From the NCBI GenBank assembly GCA_012719135.1, contig JAAYAW010000026.1, forward strand, positions 1 through 39,756: 39,756 bases of DNA, read 5' to 3'. Source of the stretch: Chloroflexota bacterium. Lineage in GTDB: Bacteria; Chloroflexota; Anaerolineae; UBA1429. This document shows, piece after piece, positions 14,323 through 22,755 of the stretch; the stretch's first letter is position 1; the number at the start of each line of letters is the position of its first letter. A program made the position numbers and the translations under genes. The notes under the pieces are model-generated. The model ran no database searches and was not told where the DNA came from. It saw only the letters and a list, made by a program, of their open reading frames with translations.

Positions 14323-15614
14323 GCCTGGTGCGGAACGGCATCCGGCAGATCGTCCTCGATCCGTCGGACCGGGCCGGCCATCGCGGCGACGACCGGAGCG
14401 AGCGTCACCACCAGGCCGGTGACCATGATGATCAGCCCGTAGCCACGGCCGGGGCCCGTGCCGATCCAGCGGCCCAGCGTTCCTGCCAGAGCACCCCCGT
14501 CGGCCATCAGGGGCTCGGCCACGTGATCCGCCAGGGGCCCCGCCAGCAGGTAGGCCAGGGGAGTGATGGCGCTGCCGAGCATCAGACGGGCGGCGAAGAC
14601 CCTCCCCTGGACGGCCGGGGCGACCTTGGCGAGCCAGATCGCCTGGCTGGCGGCGTTGGCCACGGGCACGACGGCAAAGAACAGCAGGTTGCCGGCGCCG
14701 ATCAGGAGGATGTCGGTGCTCTGGCCGATCAGTGCCATCCCGAGCCCTCCGGCGACGATGGCCGCGAACACCGTTCGGATCTTTTTCCGTGTGCCTCCCC
14801 AGACGCTCATCAGCAGGCTGCCGCCCAGCATGGCAAAGCCACTGATGGATAGCAGGCTGCCGAGCACCTGTGCATCGAACTGTGAGAGGATCAGTGGGGT
14901 GAGCATGGCGCTATAGAACCCCAGCGCAAAGTTCACCACGGCGAACATGAGCAACAGACCGAACAGCCCCTGGCGCTCACGGAGATAACGCCACCCGAAA
15001 ACGGCGTTTCGCAGGAGCGAAGGTTGCCCGCCGCCTTCCGCGAGGGTGTCATCCCTAGCGCGCGGGATCCGCACGAACAGCAGCGTCCCGGCGGCGAACA
15101 GGAAGGTGGCAAAGTCGATCAGGAACACGCCCTCTATCCGGATCGCGATGATCAGGAAACCGGCGAGTAGGGGGGCGACGATACTGGAGGCCGCTTCGGC
15201 CACCTGCATGAGCCCGCCGGCGCGGCCATAGTGCTCCCGGGGCACCAGGAGGCTGGGCAGGGCCAGATAGGCTGGCCTCTGGAAGGCGCCCAGGGCGGAG
15301 GTGGCCGCGTTCCCCAGGTACACATGCCAGATCTGCAGTCGCCCGGTGAGCACGAGCGCCCAGAGCGCCAGCGTCACGAGGGCGGCGCCCGTATCGCTCA
15401 GGATCAGAACCGTTCGCCGATCCCACCGGTCGACGAGCGCGCCGGCAAAGGGCAGCAGGAGCAGGTTGGGCACGCTGGCGGCCACCAGGGAGAGGGCCAG
15501 CTGCGTGGCCGCACCCGTCTGGTCGTAGAGATACACGCCCAGCGCGAATCCGGTGAGCCCCGAGCCGATCAGGGATATGAGCTGGCCGAACCAGACGATC
15601 AGAAATGCACGCAC
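14310..15614 (-). CDS. MFS transporter, DHA3-type drug/efflux family
   Basis: 434 aa. The GTG at 15614 has AGGAGGT about 8 bases upstream, overlapping the stop of the methyltransferase gene. About 12 hydrophobic segments are present. The loop after helix 2 carries the MFS signature GALVDRWDRRTVL. The layout matches the MFS_3/DHA3 family (macrolide-efflux-like proton antiporters). The substrate is unknown. It is translationally linked to the upstream methyltransferase (13-base gap), so the pair may modify and export a compound, or provide self-resistance (inference). Confidence 0.85.
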   Translation of the reverse strand: MRAFLIVWFGQLISLIGSGLTGFALGVYLYDQTGAATQLALSLVAASVPNLLLLPFAGALVDRWDRRTVLILSDTGAALVTLALWALVLTGRLQIWHVYLGNAATSALGAFQRPAYLALPSLLVPREHYGRAGGLMQVAEAASSIVAPLLAGFLIIAIRIEGVFLIDFATFLFAAGTLLFVRIPRARDDTLAEGGGQPSLLRNAVFGWRYLRERQGLFGLLLMFAVVNFALGFYSAMLTPLILSQFDAQVLGSLLSISGFAMLGGSLLMSVWGGTRKKIRTVFAAIVAGGLGMALIGQSTDILLIGAGNLLFFAVVPVANAASQAIWLAKVAPAVQGRVFAARLMLGSAITPLAYLLAGPLADHVAEPLMADGGALAGTLGRWIGTGPGRGYGLIIMVTGLVVTLAPVVAAMAGPVRRIEDDLPDAVPHQAPGA

Positions 15615-15627
15615 GCTGCCGTACCTC

Positions 15628-16452
15628 CTACTCCGCTGTACGCCCGCCGGCTGCGGCGGGTTTCTCGATGATGAGCCCGTAGGAGGTGAGCGTACGGCCG
15701 GCCAACTCCAGCTTCAGATGGACGTCCATCGTGTAGGGTGGGCGATCCACGTAGCGATCAGCCGGCAGATGGCCTCCGCGAAAGCTGAGATCCACCCGGT
15801 ACCCGGAGCGGCGCAGCTCGCGCCCGATGGCACGGATGTCCCGTCGCCGAAAGAGAATCGTGCTGTTGTTATCGATCGTGTGCCGCCGTGAGCTCACGTT
15901 GTACTCGATCGTGTGAACCGCCACGCCACCGGGCTTCAGGTACTTGACCGCGTTCACCAGGTAGGCTCGCCCCAGCGCTATGCTCCCCAGGTGCTCCGCC
16001 GCGCAGGATGACCACACAAAGTCGTACTGCCCCAGGTCGACGGGCAGTTGGCGCATGTCCACCGCGCAAAAGCTCACGTTGGAGCGAAACACCTCCGGCG
16101 GGCAAATGCCCCGGGTGTTGAGCGCCTCCAGCGAGGACGCATGCTGGCCCGTATCGATCCAGGCGCGGTCGGCATCGAGCTCGGTGGGCATGTCCGTCGC
16201 CACGATCTCGCAGCCCAGGCTGGCGAACATGGCCGGCAGCGGCTCCTGCCCCACGGCGAACCCCAGCCCGCGGCACCCCGGGCGCAGCATGCCGCGCTCG
16301 GCCAGTGCCTGCGCCACGTAGCAGAACTCCCAGATCTTGCGCCACATATGCGTCGGCTTTTCGCCCAGCCGCACGGCCCAGTCCTGAAAGGTATCGCTCT
16401 CCAGCTGAGCCTGCGTGCACGGCCCTGAGCGCAGTAGCTGTCTCCTGGCTAT
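15628..16452 (-). CDS. SAM-dependent methyltransferase, probable non-canonical ATA start
   Basis: About 274 aa. The class I methyltransferase core has motif I as LGFAVGQEPLPAMFASLG followed by IVATDMP, and a downstream motif LGQYDFVWSSCAAEHLG. The frame is open to 16521, but a promoter-like -10 box at 16516-16511 lies over that 5' end. The only good Shine-Dalgarno (AGGAGG, 16464-16459) sits 6 bases before an in-frame ATA at 16452. ATA is therefore the best-placed start; the in-frame ATG at 16506 has no ribosome site. The substrate is unknown. The MFS gene follows in an operon. Confidence 0.75.
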   Translation of the reverse strand: MARRQLLRSGPCTQAQLESDTFQDWAVRLGEKPTHMWRKIWEFCYVAQALAERGMLRPGCRGLGFAVGQEPLPAMFASLGCEIVATDMPTELDADRAWIDTGQHASSLEALNTRGICPPEVFRSNVSFCAVDMRQLPVDLGQYDFVWSSCAAEHLGSIALGRAYLVNAVKYLKPGGVAVHTIEYNVSSRRHTIDNNSTILFRRRDIRAIGRELRRSGYRVDLSFRGGHLPADRYVDRPPYTMDVHLKLELAGRTLTSYGLIIEKPAAAGGRTAE

Positions 16453-16510
16453 GCTGACCCTCCTCTCTCTCTCGCTCCCTGAGCACTGATGAAGCCCGAG
16501 TTCCATGCGG

Positions 16511-16539
16511 ATTATCCACAACGCGGGGAGGCGGGCAAA
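16511..16539 (-). promoter_or_regulatory. Promoter of the methyltransferase-MFS operon
   Basis: Minus strand: TTTGCC (16539-16534), 17 bp, GATAAT (16516-16511). Predicted transcription start about 16504, downstream of the most 5' in-frame start codons. Confidence 0.5.
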
Positions 16540-16606
16540 CGGCTCGCGCTTGGTGCGCTGTGACCGTGGCGCGCTGGGGCTGCTCTTAGCGCCCGATCTT
16601 TTCGCG

Positions 16607-16615
16607 TGCTATAAT
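16607..16615 (+). promoter_or_regulatory. Extended -10 promoter of the dUTPase-like gene
   Basis: TG-C-TATAAT (TG at 16607-16608, TATAAT at 16610-16615) is an extended -10 element with a perfect hexamer. The -35 region is poor. It lies 41 bases before the ATG. Confidence 0.6.
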
Positions 16616-16656
16616 CCGGCTATCTACATCCGTCTGGATCGCCGCGAGGAGTATCT

Positions 16657-17094
16657 ATGCAGGTTGGCGCGAGCAACGCCATCGATTACTGGCTGGTAGG
16701 GAAGGGCGCCCTAGCGCCGGAACAGCATCTGGGCGTCGCTCTAGACCTGCATGCGCGGCTCCCCGGGCGCGGGTGGCGCCTGGTATGGGGCCAGGCTCGA
16801 ATTCCCACCGGCGTGGCGCTGCGTATGCCGGAGGATGCCATCGTCCGCCTCACCGGCAGGAGCGGCGGGTTCCTGCGAGGGCTGATCGTACACGATGGCT
16901 TGATCGAGTCCGAGTTCAACGGTCGCGAGCTGTGCGCCCTGATCTATTGCCCATGGCCGCGGCTGGTGCGTCACGGTGAGCGTATTGCCCAGATGTGGGC
17001 TCTCCCCGCCAGGCGGGAGGCATTCAGCCGGCTCGCGGGACCGCCGGAGGACGTGGTCTCGCGGAAAGAGGGGTTCGGCTCAACCGGGCGCTGA
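16657..17094 (+). CDS. dUTPase-like protein (dUTPase/dCTP deaminase superfamily)
   Basis: 145 aa. The ATG at 16657 follows GAGGAG. The five trimeric-dUTPase motifs can be followed: 1, ALDLHA (28-33); 2, GRSGG (67-71); 3, GLIESEFNG (81-89); 4, GERIAQM (107-113); 5, the C-terminal RKEGFGSTGR (136-145) that closes over the triphosphate. dUTPase hydrolyses dUTP to dUMP and pyrophosphate. In motif 3 the usual catalytic Asp of GxID is Glu84, and motif 2 is followed by GFLRG rather than the common GxxKHG, so activity or substrate may differ. The gene after it starts 24 bases later. Confidence 0.75.
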   Translation: MQVGASNAIDYWLVGKGALAPEQHLGVALDLHARLPGRGWRLVWGQARIPTGVALRMPEDAIVRLTGRSGGFLRGLIVHDGLIESEFNGRELCALIYCPWPRLVRHGERIAQMWALPARREAFSRLAGPPEDVVSRKEGFGSTGR

Positions 17095-17117
17095 GGCAAC
17101 AGGAAGGCATTGGGTCT

Positions 17118-18908
17118 ATGCGAGACAAGGTCTCAAGTTGGTTTGCCGCCATCCGCAGGCTGGCTGCGGGGACCCCCGGCAAGATCGTGCTCGGGCTGAC
17201 CATCCTGGTGGCCTTTGCCGCGATCAGCTGGTCGATCCGTGCGGCCGTGGCGCCGACGCGCCGCGCCGCCTCCCCGGTCGATCTTGAGCCCTATGGCCTG
17301 CAAGGCGTTGAAGTGCGCCTGGTGTACCCCGTCCGCGTCCCGTACCATGGCGCTTTCGACGGTGACGCCGTGCTGACCGTCTACGCCCGCGCGATCGATC
17401 CCGAGCGCGAGGGCTCGTTTGATCTCTATTTCCCCCTGCCCGATACGACGGTGTCCTTTGTGGGGGAGGGCGGCCTACCGGTGGCGGGGCGCCTGAGCGT
17501 GGAACCCGGTTACCCCGATGCGCTGCCCTACAGCCTCAGGATGGAGCACGCCGACACCCAGTTGCAGCCCACGCTCTTTGGTTCGCGCGCGGTGCGCATC
17601 ACGCCGCTTCTTCGCACGGGTGCGGGGGTCGTCAGTGTACCGGAGCTCTCCTTCCGCACCGCGGTGGAAAGCCGTTTTGGGCACACCATGCGGCGCATCG
17701 TGTTCTGGCTCTCCGGTTGGGGCCTGCCCATCGGCTTGGTGGCCGTTCTGGCGGGTACGGTGGGGCGAGTGTGGTACGCGTCCGGGCTGCGCCGGCGTCA
17801 GTCTCGCGAGCAGCGGCTCTCCTCTCTCTACACCCGGCTCCGCGATGAGATCAAGGTAGAGAACTGGCCCGTTGCCCGCGAGCGTGCCGAAGAGCTGCGC
17901 CTGCTGTCGCCCAGCTACCGCGATCTGGATCGGCTCGACACCATGATCAGCACCGCCGAAACCGCTCAATGGCGCCGCGAGCAACTCTACAGGTCCGGCG
18001 TTGAGGCCTACCGCCAGCGGGATTGGCCTGCGGCCGTCCAGGCTTTTGCCGCGATCGAGGAGGAAACCCCGTATTACCGCGACGTGCGTTTTCTGCGGCG
18101 TACCGCGGCCCTCAGCGCGGATCTTCGCAGCCGGGATCGATCCCTCCGCCTGAAGGCCGCCGTCGAGATGGGGCAGGTGGCCGATCTCTTGGATATGTCC
18201 CCGCTCCTGCGGGCGCTCGGCGATGCCAGCATGGAGGTGGCCGACGCCGCAGAGGCAGCGTTTGCGCGCATCGGCGTCTCGTCCTTTGATGCGCTGATCG
18301 AGGGGCTTACGGCCGACCGCCTGGCCATTCGGGAGCGTTGCCAGCGGTTGCTCAAGGGATTGGGCCAGGGGGCTAGGGACCGGCTGCTGACGGCCCTGCA
18401 CAGCCCGGATCCCCGGGTGACGGGCCCGGTGGCGCGGCTGCTGGGCGGGCTCGGCGCACGGGATGCGCTCGCCAGGGCGCTCACCTTTAGTGCTCCCGAG
18501 CACCATGAGGGGCTGATCGAGGCGCTTCTGATGGAGGAGGTTGCCGCGGCGGAGCCGCTGGTGGACACACTCCTGGCTGCTCCCGAGGGGACCGAGGGCG
18601 TGATCATCCGGGCGCTCTCGGCGTTGCGCTCTCGTGCCGACATCGATCATTACCTGGAGGCACGGACGCGCGCCGCGCCCGATGCGGGCAGTCGCCAGCG
18701 TCTCCAGCGCGCCCTGCGTGCGCCTGCCGAGCCCTTCCAGAGCCTTGAACTCACTGCGGAAGCTGTCGGCGTCGAGCCGAGTGCTGACGGTGACGACGTC
18801 TCCGGCGCCATCGAGAACGGTATGGCGACCGCCGTGGAGGCAACGTCTCGGCCCATGACCGAGCGCCATCCGTTACGCCTGCCCTGGCCTCGGCGCCGCC
18901 GGGACTGA
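17118..18908 (+). CDS. Membrane protein with cytoplasmic TPR-like and HEAT-like repeats
   Basis: 596 aa. The ATG at 17118 has a weak AGGAAGG 11 bases upstream. A first membrane helix (22-42) is followed by a roughly 155-residue beta-rich extracytoplasmic segment, then a second helix (about 200-220) and a basic stop-transfer (RRRQSREQR). The cytoplasmic part begins with TPR-like helices (YTRLRDEIKVENWPVARERA, YRQRDWPAAVQAFAAI) and continues with HEAT/PBS-lyase-like repeats (PLLRALGDASMEVADAAEAA, ALHSPDPRVTGPVARLLGGL). The C-terminal 60 residues look disordered. No enzymatic motif is present; a scaffolding role is inferred. It is probably co-transcribed with the dUTPase-like gene. I do not recognise a named family. 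Confidence 0.7.
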   Translation: MRDKVSSWFAAIRRLAAGTPGKIVLGLTILVAFAAISWSIRAAVAPTRRAASPVDLEPYGLQGVEVRLVYPVRVPYHGAFDGDAVLTVYARAIDPEREGSFDLYFPLPDTTVSFVGEGGLPVAGRLSVEPGYPDALPYSLRMEHADTQLQPTLFGSRAVRITPLLRTGAGVVSVPELSFRTAVESRFGHTMRRIVFWLSGWGLPIGLVAVLAGTVGRVWYASGLRRRQSREQRLSSLYTRLRDEIKVENWPVARERAEELRLLSPSYRDLDRLDTMISTAETAQWRREQLYRSGVEAYRQRDWPAAVQAFAAIEEETPYYRDVRFLRRTAALSADLRSRDRSLRLKAAVEMGQVADLLDMSPLLRALGDASMEVADAAEAAFARIGVSSFDALIEGLTADRLAIRERCQRLLKGLGQGARDRLLTALHSPDPRVTGPVARLLGGLGARDALARALTFSAPEHHEGLIEALLMEEVAAAEPLVDTLLAAPEGTEGVIIRALSALRSRADIDHYLEARTRAAPDAGSRQRLQRALRAPAEPFQSLELTAEAVGVEPSADGDDVSGAIENGMATAVEATSRPMTERHPLRLPWPRRRRD

Positions 18909-19052
18909 GCCAGCCGCTCAGTGTGCCGAGCTTTGCTCTGGCCCTTCCTTTACGCCTGTTTTCCCCTTCCTCTCGGTCTCCATCCACGGATTACCTATCC
19001 TTCACACACAGTTCAGTGCTGCTTTACGATACTTTTAGCGTCGGCGCCCCAT

Positions 19053-19071
19053 GTGAGGGCTATACTCTCAC
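19053..19071. promoter_or_regulatory. Inverted repeat around a -10-like TATACT before the HD-GYP gene
   Basis: GTGAG (19053-19057) and CTCAC (19067-19071) are 9 bases apart and flank TATACT (19061-19066), about 60 bases before the ATG. The -35 region is poor, so activation by a bound factor is possible. The 217-base gap holds nothing else I can identify. Confidence 0.4.
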
Positions 19072-19125
19072 GTGTGGGAAAAGTACGGATTCGCCGGCGG
19101 TGACCGGCGCTGGCTTGGGGGCACT

Positions 19126-20619
19126 ATGACGCTTACTGGATCCGCGCGGATTCTCGTCGTGGACGATGAACCGGATGTCGGTGCGCTGATCGTTCAGGTG
19201 TTGGAGCGGGCCGGCTACCGGGCGCGGGCTGCTGGCAACGGTGCAGAGGCTTTGGATTGCCTGGCCAGGGCCAGCTACGACCTCGTGATCACCGACCTTC
19301 GTATGCCGATTATGAGCGGCGTCGAGCTTGTGGAGCACATCGGGGATCTCTATCCCGATGTGGGATCCATGGTGTTGACGGCACACGCCACGCTGGAGAG
19401 CGCCATCCAGGTGCTCAAGATGGGGGCGCAGGACTATGTCGTCAAGCCGTTTGACGTCCAGGAGCTGACGCAAAAGGTGGCCCGCTGCCTGGCCGAGCGT
19501 GAGGAGCGGCTGGCCGCGCGGCATGCGCCTCCCGCGCAGCTGCTATCACTGCATCGCACCATCGCACGCGCGCCCGATCCGGAATCGGCTTGCCGCGACA
19601 TCTTTTCCATGATCGAGCGATGGTTCGTCGTGGATAGCGCCTTGCTGACGCTGGCCACGCCGTATGCGGTCGAGGATACCTGCTCCCGGCTCGCCAAAGA
19701 GATGAAAGATCTCCCCACTCAGGTGGTTACATTGTCCCCCGTGGAGTTGGAAGCCACCGGGGCCGCTGTCTTTTCGGGCGACGAGCCCTGGGTTCTTCAT
19801 GAGCTTCCGCCGGAGCAGCCGAGCCTGCCGGGCCGCTATGCGGTGACCGTTCTGTTGGAGAGCGGCGGCCACCGCCTGGGGACGCTGAGGCTGGCGCGAG
19901 CGGCTGCCGGCGGAGCCTACACGCCTTCGGATGCGCAGGCTCTCTACATCCTCGGGGCGCAGTTTGCGCTGACACTTCGCCAGGCGCACACCCGACGGGA
20001 GCTGAGGGCGGCCGTCGAGAACCTCAGCGAGATGAACATGGGGGCGGCCCAGGCCCTGGTGGACGCTCTGGGTACCTATGATGATGATACGCGCGCGCAC
20101 TCGCGCCGCGTGTCCGAATATGCTCGGCGGCTCGCCGCGCGGGCCGGCCTTGAGGCGGCCGAGGTCGAGTCGATCGCGATTGCGGGCCTGCTTCATGATA
20201 TCGGCAAGCTGGGCGTATCCGGCCGTACGTTGCGCAAGAACGGCCGTCTCACGGAGACGGAGCGCCGGCGAGTCCTGCTCCACCCGGTGCAGGGTGCTCA
20301 GATCCTCATGGGGATGGAGAGCCTGCGCGAGATTGTGCCCCTGGTGCGGCACCATCACGAACGCTGGGATGGCACCGGATACCCCGACGCTCTGGGCGGG
20401 AACGGCATTCCGGTCGGCGCCCGCATCTTGGCCATCGTGGATGCCTACGATTCCATGACTTCGGATCGCCCCTATCGATCGACGCTGGATTCGCACGAGG
20501 CGCGGCGCCGGCTCAAGCGCGGCGCCGGATCGCAATGGGATGCGAGGCTTGTGGACCTCTGGTTGGAGTGCCTGGAGGAGATGGAGTTGGCGGCCGTGGC
20601 AACGGCAAGGGAAGGCTGA
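19126..20619 (+). CDS. Response regulator with HD-GYP c-di-GMP phosphodiesterase domain
   Basis: 497 aa. The ATG at 19126 is used because REC begins directly after it. REC (8-120) has acidic residues in VVDDEPD, phospho-acceptor Asp57 (ITDLRMP), Thr in VLTAHAT and Lys in VVKPFD. A GAF-like region (about 145-305) follows, then HD-GYP (about 320-485) with His357-Asp358 in LLHDIGKLG, HHERWDGTGYP (GYP at 418-420) and DAYDSMTSDRPYR. HD-GYP domains hydrolyse cyclic di-GMP, and all key residues are present, so activity is expected. The next response regulator starts one base after the stop. No histidine kinase lies next to it. Confidence 0.9.
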   Translation: MTLTGSARILVVDDEPDVGALIVQVLERAGYRARAAGNGAEALDCLARASYDLVITDLRMPIMSGVELVEHIGDLYPDVGSMVLTAHATLESAIQVLKMGAQDYVVKPFDVQELTQKVARCLAEREERLAARHAPPAQLLSLHRTIARAPDPESACRDIFSMIERWFVVDSALLTLATPYAVEDTCSRLAKEMKDLPTQVVTLSPVELEATGAAVFSGDEPWVLHELPPEQPSLPGRYAVTVLLESGGHRLGTLRLARAAAGGAYTPSDAQALYILGAQFALTLRQAHTRRELRAAVENLSEMNMGAAQALVDALGTYDDDTRAHSRRVSEYARRLAARAGLEAAEVESIAIAGLLHDIGKLGVSGRTLRKNGRLTETERRRVLLHPVQGAQILMGMESLREIVPLVRHHHERWDGTGYPDALGGNGIPVGARILAIVDAYDSMTSDRPYRSTLDSHEARRRLKRGAGSQWDARLVDLWLECLEEMELAAVATAREG

Positions 20620-20620
20620 C

Positions 20621-21499
20621 ATGTCGCGACGCGTTCTCGTGGTCGATGATGAGCCCAACGTCCTCAACTTTTGCGCGCGTGCCCTCGAGCTCAAAGGATA
20701 TGCGGTCCAGACGGCCTCCTCCGGAAAGGAAGCTCTGGCGCTGTTGGCCACGGAAAAGTTCGATCTGCTGGCCACCGACATTCGCATGCCCGAGATGTCC
20801 GGCCTGGACTTGATGGATCGCGTTTCTGCCATGGGCCTCGATCTTCCGGTGATTGTGATCACCGGTATGGGCTCACTGGAGGTGTCCATCCAGGCGCTGC
20901 GGGCGGGCGCCATCGACTTTATCACAAAGCCTTTTGGGCGCAATGACCTGGTGGACGCCGTGGCCCGCGCCCTGCTCCAGGCCCGAGTAGCCAGAGAGCG
21001 AGCCCGGCTGCGTGTTCTCGCACCGGTACTGGATCTCAGCCGGCGGGTACGCGAGGGGGCAGGACTCTGCGAGGTGTGCCAATCTCTGGTCAAGCTGGCC
21101 CTGGGCCAGCCCGGCGCTCTCGGGGCCGCGATCCTGCTGGAGGAGCCTGGAGAGGACGCACCTCTGGCGATTGCTGTGGCGGGTGTGCTGGAGGGGCTCA
21201 CGGTACTGGAGACTTCCTCCCTGCCGGCCGCACGGGATTCCCTGGCCGTCTGGCCCGCAGGCGACATCCCCGGAGAGGATCTGCGCCAGCGTCTTTTCGA
21301 GCAGGGTGCGCGGACCATCGTCGCGGCGCCCATGGAAACCCCAGACCGGCGTTTTGGAGAGATCTGGATGGCGCTGGAGTGGCTTCCGGAGCAGTTCGAT
21401 TCGCACTATGCGGAGGCTGTGGCGATCCTCGCCCGGCATGCCGCCAACCTCCTCGCCAACGTTCGTGAGGTGAGCCTGCCCGAGGCCTGCGGGTTCTAG
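20621..21499 (+). CDS. Response regulator with REC domain and GAF-like C-terminus, no DNA-binding domain
   Basis: 292 aa. The ATG at 20621 is one base after the previous stop, so translation is coupled. REC (3-118) carries VVDDEPN, Asp53 in LATDIRMP, Thr in VITGMGS and Lys in ITKPFG. A linker helix (QARVARERARLRVLAPVLDLSRRV) leads to a GAF-like domain (about 150-285: LGAAILLEEP, ARTIVAAPM, AEAVAILARHAANLLANV). There is no HTH or enzymatic output, so signalling must be through protein or ligand contacts. The operon with HD-GYP suggests a shared c-di-GMP or pilus-control pathway (inference). Confidence 0.85.
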   Translation: MSRRVLVVDDEPNVLNFCARALELKGYAVQTASSGKEALALLATEKFDLLATDIRMPEMSGLDLMDRVSAMGLDLPVIVITGMGSLEVSIQALRAGAIDFITKPFGRNDLVDAVARALLQARVARERARLRVLAPVLDLSRRVREGAGLCEVCQSLVKLALGQPGALGAAILLEEPGEDAPLAIAVAGVLEGLTVLETSSLPAARDSLAVWPAGDIPGEDLRQRLFEQGARTIVAAPMETPDRRFGEIWMALEWLPEQFDSHYAEAVAILARHAANLLANVREVSLPEACGF

Positions 21500-21549
21500 A
21501 ATCTTGGGTACCAGTGGAGAGAGCCGGCTGCCTCCGCTCTCCCGAGCGA

Positions 21550-21578
21550 CTGACAGAGGGCATCCGGGATAGTACAAT
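21550..21578 (+). promoter_or_regulatory. Promoter of the secreted LysM gene
   Basis: CTGACA (21550-21555), 17-bp spacer, TACAAT (21573-21578), about 50 bases before the ATG. Confidence 0.6.
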
Positions 21579-21628
21579 GATGGCAGGCTAACGGGCGCGC
21601 GTGTGGGATAAAGAGCGAGGAGGTCGGC

Positions 21629-22705
21629 ATGGGCACAGGTAGAGAGGCGTGCAGGCGGTGCCTTGTGGCATCTCTCGCCCTGGTGATCCTGCTCACCCTC
21701 GTCGCGCCTGTGAGCGCACAATCGGACCTCGCCACTCTGGGCGCGCAGATGGAGCGCGCCTGGAACAGCGCCAACTGGCCCGCCGCGCTGGCCCTCCTCG
21801 ATCACATGCGCACGCTGGTCCCCTCCGATGAGGGACTGATCGAGCGCGAGTTGCGCGGACGGCTGAACTATGGCTGGGACCTGATCTCCGCGGGCCTGTG
21901 TACTCAGGCGCGGACGCAGTTTGAGCGGGCTCTGGGCTTGCTGCCGGGCGATGCCGAGGCTCTGGCCGGGCTGGCGCTCACCCAGGTTCGCTGTCCGAAT
22001 GAGGCGCCCCCGGTGGTGCCCACGCCGGTGAGAGGCGACGCGACGCCTACGCGCGTGTTGCCGACGCCCGCCCCCGCCGGCCCATCACAGGGCGCTCGGC
22101 AGCACACCGTGCGCCGAGGAGATACGCTGTACAGCCTGGCGCGCCACTATGGCGTCACGGTGGAGCAGATCCAGCGAGCTAACGGCTTGCGGAGCGACGC
22201 CATCCAGGTGGGTGTGACGCTGCAGATTCCGGCGGAGCAGGGAGCCGATCAGGCGGGCCGGCACACGGTCGAGGCGGGCGATACGCTGGCGGCGCTGGCC
22301 CTGCGTTACGGTACTACCGTCGAGGCCATACGCCAGGCCAACGGGCTCACGGGCGATGCCATCCGCGCCGGCATGGTGCTGAGCATCCCCGCTGGGGATG
22401 TCCATATGGTGCGGGCCGGCGAGACGCTCTATAGCATCGCCCGGCAGTATGGGATCACGGTGGCCGACTTGATGGCTGCCAACGGGCTGAGCGGCAGCCG
22501 GATTCGCGTGGGGCAGCAGTTGCGCATCCCGGGGGCGGCCGGGAATTCTGGAGAATCGTCGGCTGCGCGGAGGCATACGGTGCAGGCCGGAGAGACGTTG
22601 TTCTCGATCGCCCGCGAGTACGGCACGACGGTCGCTGCGCTGCAGGCGGCCAACGGCCTGGCCGGAAGCGAGATCCATGCCGGCATGGAGTTGACGATTC
22701 GCTAG
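21629..22705 (+). CDS. Secreted protein with four LysM domains
   Basis: 358 aa. The ATG at 21629 follows GAGGAGGT. Residues 1-30 are a signal peptide (basic start, LVASLALVILLTLVAP core, VSA cleavage). Residues 32-122 form a TPR-like helical domain, followed by a Pro/Thr linker (PVVPTPVRGDATPTRVLPTP). Four LysM domains follow at about 159-201, 212-254, 259-301 and 316-357, each with GDTL or GETL and an ANGL turn. LysM binds peptidoglycan or other N-acetylglucosamine polymers, so this is a cell-wall or surface-layer binder. No catalytic domain is present. Prepilin peptidase follows 50 bases later on the same strand. Confidence 0.9.
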   Translation: MGTGREACRRCLVASLALVILLTLVAPVSAQSDLATLGAQMERAWNSANWPAALALLDHMRTLVPSDEGLIERELRGRLNYGWDLISAGLCTQARTQFERALGLLPGDAEALAGLALTQVRCPNEAPPVVPTPVRGDATPTRVLPTPAPAGPSQGARQHTVRRGDTLYSLARHYGVTVEQIQRANGLRSDAIQVGVTLQIPAEQGADQAGRHTVEAGDTLAALALRYGTTVEAIRQANGLTGDAIRAGMVLSIPAGDVHMVRAGETLYSIARQYGITVADLMAANGLSGSRIRVGQQLRIPGAAGNSGESSAARRHTVQAGETLFSIAREYGTTVAALQAANGLAGSEIHAGMELTIR

Positions 22706-22755
22706 AGGGGCCGGTGGGTACCGGCTGAGCGGTTTGTGACGAGGAGGGCTGCCCG

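Noticed and set aside
19546-21333. A 595-codon minus-strand open frame across both response regulators
   Set aside because: Antisense to two genes with clear domains; translation is Arg/Ser-rich without any recognisable motif.
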